Of a stretch of DNA of 64,000 nt, positions 56,945 to 64,000 are shown piece after piece (position 1 is the first letter of the stretch; every line of letters begins with the position of its first letter). Origin of the DNA: Nemania diffusa (lineage: Eukaryota > Ascomycota > Sordariomycetes > Xylariales > Xylariaceae); assembly GCA_038501195.1 (NCBI GenBank), contig JBBPUQ010000005.1:2294001-2358000 (forward strand). Reading direction: 5' to 3'. Made by a program: the position numbers and the translations under genes. The notes below the pieces were generated by a model. That model did no database searches. It saw only the letters and a list, made by a program, of their open reading frames with translations, and was not told where the DNA came from.

Positions 56945-58705
56945 ATGTTTCTTGTCAGACGCAAGCGCATCAGCCCCCCGGCCGTCCTTACGGACAAAGT
57001 CGTGCCGGTTCACTACTGGGATCACTACAGCAAGGATGCCGTCATCGATTTCACGATGCGCTTCGACCACAAGCTAGATGTCGGCATGCTCAGACGCTCA
57101 TTAGAGAAGCTGCTGGATCGCCAAGATAGCTGGCGTAGACTAGGTGCTCGGGTTAGACTAAATGTAAGGGTCTCTACTGTCCAAAATCCGTTCGAAGTCT
57201 CGAGATCCCACCCTGCGGGCCAGAGCCGTTGACATTCGCTCCATGCATATTATCAGATAGAAGGAAGGCTGGAATACCATGTCCCGGCCGAGTATACCAA
57301 GCAGAGGCCGGCGATTAGCTTCCGTCACACACCATACAGTATGAGCATCAAACAGCATCCCACCGGATCCCGTCTGCCCACAGCTTCTGCGCCGTTGTCA
57401 GAGTCCAGCTCTCCTACCATAGTGCCTGGTGAGGGCTTCGTGTCTCTTACGCGCCGGCCGGGAGACCCGACAAGCTTCGAAGACTACCTCTACACGGATA
57501 GACCAATGCTGGGATTGCACATCGTGTCGTTCAGCGATAGCACGCTAGTTTCGCTTTGTTCTTCGCATATCCTGTTCGATGCTATGGGGCGCAAGGAGCT
57601 GTTAAATGCTTGGTCTCTCACTCTCCAGGGCCGCGAGCAAGAAGTTCTTCGGTTAATCGAAACTGACCCTCTCGCGACCTTGGGCACGCAACACAGGACA
57701 ACAGATGGGCCTTTAGGTTCAGCGCACGAACCGTACCAGCACGCCAGCAAGCAGCTCGGCCTGTTGCAGTTATTGACACTCGGCATGCGACAGACACTAG
57801 ACAAAATCCTACATAGCAAGGCAACTGAGGAATCTCGAATCATCTGCGTGCCTCAGGTTTTCATAGACGCACTGCGGAAGGACGCCTTCCTCGCGCTGCA
57901 GCCCCGTAACGACAAGAAACCAGGCGAAAAAGCGCAAGCGAACGCTTTCCTAAGCGACGGCGATATTCTTTGCGCCTGGTGGACGCGGCAAATCGTCTCA
58001 ACTCGCATCCGAAACACCGCACACAGCAGCCAGACAATCGCCATTATGAACATGCTCGGTCTCCGCCGCCTGCTGCGGCGCGAGAAACTTCTTCCCGAGT
58101 CCGCTGGCGCCCTCATCGCGAACGCCATGGTGGGCTTGCCGGCATTTATCGCCGCGCGACACATCGTCGGCAGGCCGCTGGGTATTACTGCCGGGATCCT
58201 GCGCACGGCGATCCAGGAACTAGGCACCATGGCGCAGGTGGACGCCCTGCTGGGCCTGCAGCGCGCCGCGAACAGCAACGGGGGTATACCTGCGCTGTTT
58301 GGCAACGCGGGGATGCACATGGTCGTATGCACGAACTGGACACAAGCGCGGTTCTTCGAGTTGGATTTCTCGGCGGCCGTTGTTCCTGAGGAGGGGGAGG
58401 CGGAGCAGGTACATGGAACTCTACAGATGGGTCCGCCAGGTGAGACGGATTTTGACGGAAATGACCGTGGCTCGGAGCAGCAGATGTCGGCGAGGGAACC
58501 CGCCCGCCGCATTGCGCGGCCGACGAGCGTCCAGATGCACCTGAACAGTGCGAGCACGCCGGCTTTCATGATGAGCATCTTCACGGTGCTAGGGAAAGAC
58601 GAGGTTGGGAACTACTGGATCACGGGCACGTTGCGGAAAAAATTCTGGCTTGGGATCGAGCAGGCTCTCCGCGAAGGGCCGTCTCAACATAGCAACAAGC
58701 TGTGA
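56945..58705 (+). CDS. BAHD-type acyltransferase (trichothecene acetyltransferase-like), 2 exons, about 555 aa
   Basis: Likely transfers an acyl group from CoA to a hydroxyl of the cluster product. Exons are 56945-57163 and 57257-58705, with a GTAAGG donor and TCAG acceptor; the join LGARVRLN then IEGRLEYHVPAEYTKQRP fits the family. N-terminal DKVVPVHYWDHYSKD and the LEKLLDRQDSWRRLGARV block are typical of fungal members. The catalytic H-x3-D is HILFD (His near 177). SDGDILCAWWTR, and a late FELDFSAAVV in place of the plant-type DFGWG motif, complete the picture. It is the last gene of the cluster on the plus strand, followed by 1.3 kb of empty DNA and housekeeping genes. Acyl donor and acceptor are unknown. 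Confidence 0.88.
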
Positions 58706-59991
58706 GAAAGAGCCTGGAGGCTGATAATGATCATGGCCTCTAATGTGCAAGACGTAATGAGCAGCGGACAGAGTTTGGACATATTTGCAGAGGTCGTAAC
58801 GGAGATTGGTGTTTGGGGTTACGGAAAGGAAGAATAGAGAGCACTGGTAGCTGGTAATTTTGAACAGTACACTTAGGTAACCTTCAAGTTATGACTGGTA
58901 TCGTTGTTCTTCACATATGTCAAAAGAATGCAGTTTCAAGCCGCACTAGGTAGTTTGTCATCATAGAATTTAAATTTCTATCTCCCATTAACATTATATT
59001 TGTACAGCTGCGACCTGGCCGGCATACCTTGTTGGATTAGCCCTTCATTATATGCATAGAACTACTGCTAACAGCGATCAATAGCTACCTAGGTATGTAC
59101 CTACTGCGTGTTTATCTAATTGAAATGTTTGAATATGTGTAGTGGCTCGAAGTTAACTGTACCTAGGTATTGTAGATAAAACCGTATAAGGCATAGCCTG
59201 TACCTAGCCTACCATAACGCGCTAGCCTAGGTAGTTATTAGAGACTGGAGGTACTTATCTATTTTATAATAATGCGAGTTCCCATGGTTATATAGATATA
59301 TGTTTTGCAATTAGAGAAGGGACGATAGGAAAAGGAGACCAAGATTATTTTCAGCAGCTGAGTGAACTATCCAGCATACCTAGGTCGAATTGGCGCGGAA
59401 CTTTGAATAGCATGACTAAAAAGACTGGAGCACATGATGCGCCCACGGGGTCTACCTAAGGTGCCTAATAATAATCATTGCCTTCCCGTAGCGCCTGTCA
59501 AAGGTGCATGTCCCGGTATGATGTTGGTAGCATGATAGGTACCCAACAATCCCGCATTCGAGCATGATGATTCAACATGTGATTGCTATATGGATTCTGC
59601 TAACCTAGACTAATCGGAGGTACCTGGTGTAAGTAGGTGGGTACGTAGGTACTTACCTATACCTACTACCTAACACACACAGCAGCAGTGCCAGCACATC
59701 CGATGCGGGGCTGAGACCTATCTACGCTGTATGCGTAGATATTCTGTAGACCTGCACCTACTTCTTCCTCAACAACCTCCTCTGCATGCTTTTCTTTGTT
59801 TGCCCAACCCGATCACGTCTATTTCTAGAACCGCGTGATTACATGGATTAGTTATATGTGAACTCCTAGGTACTGTGACAAGAATACCTACCAACCTACA
59901 TAGTGTCTACGCATAGGTATCTATTTACCCACCTGCCTCACAACAACATATTGTTCGGGCCATTTGTTAGGATTGCAATACTGTAGCGAGC
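58706..59991. other. Spacer separating the cluster from housekeeping genes
   Basis: AT-rich, dense in CCTAGGTA/TAGGTACC words between 59080 and 59940. No gene is seen. It marks the right edge of the cluster. Confidence 0.55.
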
Positions 59992-60906
59992 ATGTTGTCT
60001 ATGATGTTAAACGAAGTGGCTCTTCATCCACCACCACCGCTTCAAGTCGGTTCAGGTTCAGGTTCAGGTTCAGGTGGTGGTGGTGCAGCTGCCGCAGCTG
60101 CTCTTCCGCCACCAAAGTTCCCAACATATATACTGCCAAGCTTATCACGGCCTTTTCGCCGACATCGCCGCATCTCGTCATCTCCCGGTAATGCTATTCC
60201 TGCCCACAATGGTCTCCCGCCGTCCCTTAGCAGCTCTCCCGCAGACACCGAATTGTCGAATCCGGCCAACTTTTCGCCCGCATCTTCGTCGTCCCCTTCT
60301 TGGTTTTCTCATATAAAACACGGTCTCCGCTCACCCTCCACTGAGCAGTCAGATGTCGATGGTTTAGCACTTACTAGGATCCAACCTGATACGATTCGGT
60401 GCTCTACATGCGGCACCGACTTTGCCTTTTACTCACAGATTGTTAGTAAAGGCTTCACAGGCCGCTATGGTCGCGCGTGGCTAGTCTCACCCCCGGAGGG
60501 CTCTCCGCAGAAGTCCGGCCCTAACTTGATTAATATCAAGGTCGGCAAGCCCGAAAATCGCCTGCTGGTCACAGGGGCACACGTTGTCTCTGACATTCAA
60601 TGCACTACTTGCCGCGCCAGGGTTGGCTGGAAGTACGTTGATGCGAAAGAGGAGTCCCAGAAATATAAAATCGGCAAGTTCATTTTGGAGACTCAGAGAA
60701 CCGTTGAGTACGGATCTTGGGATGACGCTGTGGCCGACGACATACTTGAGCTCGAGTTCGAGCAAGAAAAACCTCACTACGGCGACAACATGGAGCCTAT
60801 CGTGTTTGACTCGGATGATTCCGATGAGTGTGAGGACCTTTTTGCTGGGGTCTGGGACGCCAAAATCGCGGCGAAGAGACGCAAGCTGAAGCTCAACCGG
60901 CGATAG
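59992..60906 (+). CDS. Yippee-like zinc-binding protein, 1 exon, 304 aa
   Basis: Member of the Yippee/Mis18/cereblon fold family; cellular role unclear. The first 125 residues are low complexity: Pro, Gly-Ser repeats (SGSGSGSGGGG), poly-Ala and Ser-rich stretches, probably disordered. The zinc domain has two CxxC knuckles, CSTC at about 137-140 and CTTC at about 204-207, with GFTGRYGRAWLV, NRLLVTGAHVVSDI and VGWKYVDA between and after them, all typical of Yippee. EESQKYKIGKFILE closes the domain. The C-terminus is acidic (DSDDSDECEDLF) followed by a basic end (AKRRKLKLNRR). Met1 has in-frame alternatives (Met4, Met5). Confidence 0.9.
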   Translation: MLSMMLNEVALHPPPPLQVGSGSGSGSGGGGAAAAAALPPPKFPTYILPSLSRPFRRHRRISSSPGNAIPAHNGLPPSLSSSPADTELSNPANFSPASSSSPSWFSHIKHGLRSPSTEQSDVDGLALTRIQPDTIRCSTCGTDFAFYSQIVSKGFTGRYGRAWLVSPPEGSPQKSGPNLINIKVGKPENRLLVTGAHVVSDIQCTTCRARVGWKYVDAKEESQKYKIGKFILETQRTVEYGSWDDAVADDILELEFEQEKPHYGDNMEPIVFDSDDSDECEDLFAGVWDAKIAAKRRKLKLNRR

Positions 60907-61236
60907 AGTCGGTCCTTTGATTAATGCTATTATATGTTATGGGCGTTATACAGATACTTTTGAGCGCATGCGTTAAACTTAATGAGGGTTAGTTGGCCAG
61001 AAACAACCATCATGAGCATTAGGGATACCCTTACTATTGAAGGAGACTGGACAACGGCGTTATGGGTTACTGCTAATCCATCATTTTCATATGCATAGCA
61101 TCGGGCTTTAGGGTGCATTTCTGCATAGGATGCCCTCTACTGTCTCGGTCTTTTCTTCTATATATCTAATAAGAACTCTCTATCAAAATATATCTCCGCG
61201 TTTGAAGATTGAAATCAGAGCAAAATATAAAGTAGC
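60907..61236. other. Convergent spacer between Yippee-like gene and DTD1
   Basis: Tail-to-tail spacer of 330 bp, AT-rich, presumably two 3' UTRs. Confidence 0.55.
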
Positions 61237-62084
61237 CTAGTTAGACGGGCTAGAGACTGGCTTGGGACTTGACTTCGCCTTTGGGTCGGCTTTTGGGGAA
61301 ACTGATAACTCCAACGTGACCTTGGAAAAGGTTAGCATATTTGCGCAATTCTGACACCCAAAGAGGCACGCACGGGTCCGTCGTTAACCAGGGCAACTTC
61401 CATCATAGCTTGGAAAACGCCATTTTGGACTTTATCAGGCGTGTAGCCTTGCCGGACTTTCTCAAAGAAATACTGATATAATCTCTTCGCTTCTTCTCCG
61501 CCAGCGGCGCCATGAAAATCGGGCTTATTTCCTTTCTTCATCGAGGCGAGCAGAGTAAACTGAGAGACTGATATTATACGATTAGATATGCGATAATTGG
61601 CGATGTAAGCGAAGGCGGGCGGCCGAGCAGGAACCTACCACAGAGAACTTCCCCATCGATTTCTTGGACGTTCTTCTTCCACTGAGAAGGGACACACGTT
61701 AGGCATGATGACGACAAGTGCGAAAAGGGGATAGCCTGCAAAGTAGCACCACCGCCCCCAACGGCGACTTGGCGGCTAGGAGATATAACTGAGAAAGGGA
61801 CCCGAAGGGAATATCGTCATCATACTCTGCCCCCCTCATCGTCATCCCATAGCTTTAATTTTAGCACTTTGGCTGCTAAAGAGTCTGCCTCCTTTTGTGT
61901 GTCCCCCGAGGCCACGGCGGCAAATACGAGAACGCCTTTCCCTATTGATGATACCACCTCCTTTTCCACTGTGACGGAAGCCGACAGCACGCGCTGTAGT
62001 ATAGCTGCAAGAGATGGATGCATGAATAAAGCGTGGTCGGCATGTGCTAGGGGAAGTAGGACATCGAGAAGACCTACCTTTCAT
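61237..62084 (-). CDS. DTD1: D-aminoacyl-tRNA deacylase, 5 exons, about 168 aa
   Basis: Removes D-amino acids mischarged onto tRNA. Exons (minus strand): 62084-62078 (7 nt: ATG AAA G), 62004-61826, 61681-61639, 61567-61374 and 61320-61237. All introns are GT..AG and the phases are consistent. The spliced start MKAILQRVLSASVTVEKEVV and the following SSIGKGVLVFAAV match the family exactly, which validates the tiny first exon. Active-site signatures are SQFTLLA and NDGP(V)T, the latter split by the last intron. KKNVQEIDGEVLCVSQFTL bridges exons 3 and 4. A short Pro/Lys/Ser tail (KADPKAKSSPKP) extends beyond the usual bacterial length. Without exon 1 the frame starts with an artificial MHPS. Confidence 0.94.
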
Positions 62085-63414
62085 GTTGAATAAGAAAGCA
62101 AATAAGTAGGAATTAAGACAATCAATACTGGTAACTTGAAGAGAATGTATAATGTGTATAATGCAAGTAAGGCAGTGTAGAAAATATAAGTTACTTACAC
62201 AGCAAGCTTGAATATGAGCTGGAGGACAGCTGGCAGCATACCTAGGTAGGTAAGTAAGTGAATCTGTCCACCAACCTAATTTAGTGTAGGTGCCTACAGG
62301 CTCCCGAGAGGTAGGTATCTTGGTGAGAGCTGTATGGAGTTCCAGGTTGTAAACTTAGGTACCTATAGGTACGCAAGGCAACTATCTAGATACTTACATT
62401 TAACTTTTAAACACACTTAAGCGTAGGGGTAGTGAAGTCATCTGGTGATGATATAATGAATTGGGGTTTATAACCCAACTACAACTACCTAAATAATGTA
62501 ACTATCAGGCCTGGTGAACTATATATGTTATGATAAAAGTGCCTACTGCCTATCTAGGTGCTTACTACCTGTAGTAGATTAGAACTGGGCTGTACAGAGG
62601 TACCTAATTTTTCCCACAGTACCTAGGGTACCTAGTACACTACCTATCCATCGTAGATACCTTAGGTAGATACATACCTAATGTAGGTAATGGTTGTTTG
62701 CTGGGTAATACTTACCTTATGTATTTAGTGTACTGCTTAGAATGCTAGTTGCAAGAAGTAAAGAGGTACTTACAGGGGTACTTTCATTCCTAGAACTATG
62801 CCCTAGTCTTTACTAGGAACTCAACACTCGGCAAAAGTATCGCAGAAGGGGATACAAGGTTCCGTATACATGTGATTATGACCTGCTTGCCCTGCCATCA
62901 CCACCTTCACCACAAATGCGCGATTCAGATTCAGCCTTCCCGCCAACACACACACCTCACGGGTCCTCAATAAGGCAAACAACCAGCCTTTTACAACATC
63001 ATTACGCTCCGACCTTGAGAAAGGAAAACGGGCAGTACGTGCACCCAGCAGCCTTGCCGCATCGCGCTTATTTGTCAAGCTCGTCTGCCAATTCCCATAC
63101 TTGAAACTGCGCGCCTGTCGATTGGATTGCTTCTTTCTGACCTGGTGTTCTAGCATACGGCATACCTCCTCCTGACAGGCTCTGACGAACCTGCATGTTC
63201 CCCTACCGACCTCTGACATCCTCCGCATCCCGCCGACACATCCACCGCCGAATCCACTTCCGCACTTCGTCTACGAGATTCTCCACGAGACCCCGTGTAG
63301 TATTCTCTGTGGTTGCGATTTAGCAGCAGCCTCAGCGTTACAGCCGCACCATCGACAGCAGCTTTCGCCGCCGTTCGCCCGGGATACGCTTCCGCCATAT
63401 GTACATATATCACC
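62085..63414. other. Divergent promoter region between DTD1 and NOT3
   Basis: A 1.3-kb head-to-head spacer saturated with CCTAGGTA/TACCTAGG words (especially 62230-62690). Its right end is C/T-rich and is likely the NOT3 5' UTR. No gene is called. Confidence 0.55.
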
Positions 63415-64000
63415 ATGGCGGCTCGGAAACTGCAGCAGGAAATAGACAAGACCTTCAAGAAGGTCGCCGAAGGAGTAGCCGAATTCGACAGCATATATGA
63501 GAAGATCGAGCAGTCCAATAACCCCGCCCAGAAAGAGAAGCTGGAGGATAACCTCAAGCGCGAGATCAAGAAACTCCAGAGGTTACGCGATCAGATCAAG
63601 ACATGGGCTGCCAGCAATGACATTAAGGACAAGGCTCCGTTGCTCGAGCATCGGAAGCTGATTGAGACGGTTGGTGTTTCTGGAGCATCGTAGAGGACTT
63701 CATGCGCCAAGCCAGACGATAAGACGACATGCTGACCCCTTGCTAGCAAATGGAGAGATTCAAGGCAGTCGAGAAGGCCATGAAGACCAAGGCCTACTCG
63801 AAAGAGGGGCTTTCGGCTGCCGCCAAACTGGACCCGAAAGAACAAGCAAAGGCAGAGGCCGGGGAGTTCCTGAGCGGCATGGTTGACGAGCTGGAACAAC
63901 AGATCGAGGCCCTGGAGGCCGAAAGCGAACAGATACAAGTCACAATGAAGAAGGGCAAGGGCCAGGCAGCCAAGGCGGAGCGAATCGCGGCAATAGAACA
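63415..64000 (+). CDS. NOT3: CCR4-NOT complex subunit NOT3/NOT5, N-terminal part (cut by window end)
   Basis: Subunit of the CCR4-NOT deadenylase complex that controls mRNA decay and transcription. Exon 1 is 63415-63669. A GTTGGT donor and a GCTAG acceptor join IET to [18 protein letters not shown] at 63747, and exon 2 runs off the window. The Not3 N-terminal coiled-coil domain is clear: [20 protein letters not shown], then [18 protein letters not shown] and [13 protein letters not shown]. The middle of the gene and the C-terminal NOT box lie beyond the window. Fungal genes of this family are called NOT3 or NOT5. Confidence 0.93.

Noticed and set aside
56914..56975. Possible extra 5' exon of the acyltransferase (ATG AGC CAC C then GTAAGT)
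   Set aside because: The implied intron would be about 31 nt and would put the known frame out of phase.
1..64000. CRISPR arrays, rRNA operon or bacterial-type operons
   Set aside because: No regularly spaced direct repeats with unique spacers, no rRNA cores; the intron-rich genes are eukaryotic.

Overview
The window looks like nuclear DNA of a filamentous ascomycete (Pezizomycotina, probably Sordariomycetes). Most genes are split by 50-160 bp introns with GTAAGT-like donors, CTAAC-type branch sites and YAG acceptors. Coding DNA is GC-richer than the long AT-richer spacers, the gene set is fungal (Atg7, Oma1, a GPI-anchored wall protein, a Zn2Cys6 protein, tailoring enzymes of secondary metabolism), and the spacers are full of TAGGTA/ACCTAC words. 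There is no bacterial, organellar or viral gene block. All gene models are hand-spliced; exon phases were checked to add up to whole codons.

Layout. 0-4 kb: no recognisable gene. 4-16.4 kb: conserved single-copy genes: a membrane J-protein, an MFS transporter (with a 13-nt exon), a degenerate nucleotidyltransferase-like protein, ATG7 and dCMP deaminase. 17-21.5 kb: two very small genes, a 65-aa single-pass membrane protein and an 84-aa cytochrome b5, in a gene-poor stretch. 23-25 kb: a Zn2Cys6 cluster fused to a run of nearly identical 84-bp ankyrin repeats, with a repeated motif in its upstream region. 26.6-35.7 kb: OMA1, a GPI wall protein, a small secreted AA1-like protein and a PLP-dependent threonine dehydratase/serine racemase-like enzyme. 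35.7-45 kb: sparse, AT-rich DNA with one unrecognised two-exon gene and a 650-bp near-perfect foldback element.

45.3-58.7 kb: a compact six-gene biosynthetic-type cluster: a CYP7-like P450 divergent from a short-chain dehydrogenase, then a Baeyer-Villiger-type monooxygenase, a second P450, an 8-TM membrane protein and a BAHD-type acyltransferase, the last five all on the plus strand. No PKS, NRPS, terpene synthase or prenyltransferase is visible anywhere in the window. Either the 8-TM protein is an unrecognised membrane cyclase, or the cluster decorates a scaffold (for example a sterol or triterpene) made elsewhere. An 81-bp MITE-like insertion with target duplications and a 20-bp perfect palindrome lie between the SDR and the monooxygenase.

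60-64 kb: a return to housekeeping genes: a Yippee-like zinc protein, D-aminoacyl-tRNA deacylase (with a 7-nt first coding exon) and the 5' part of the CCR4-NOT subunit NOT3, cut by the window end. The cluster is thus bounded on the left by AT-rich DNA with the foldback and on the right by conserved genes.
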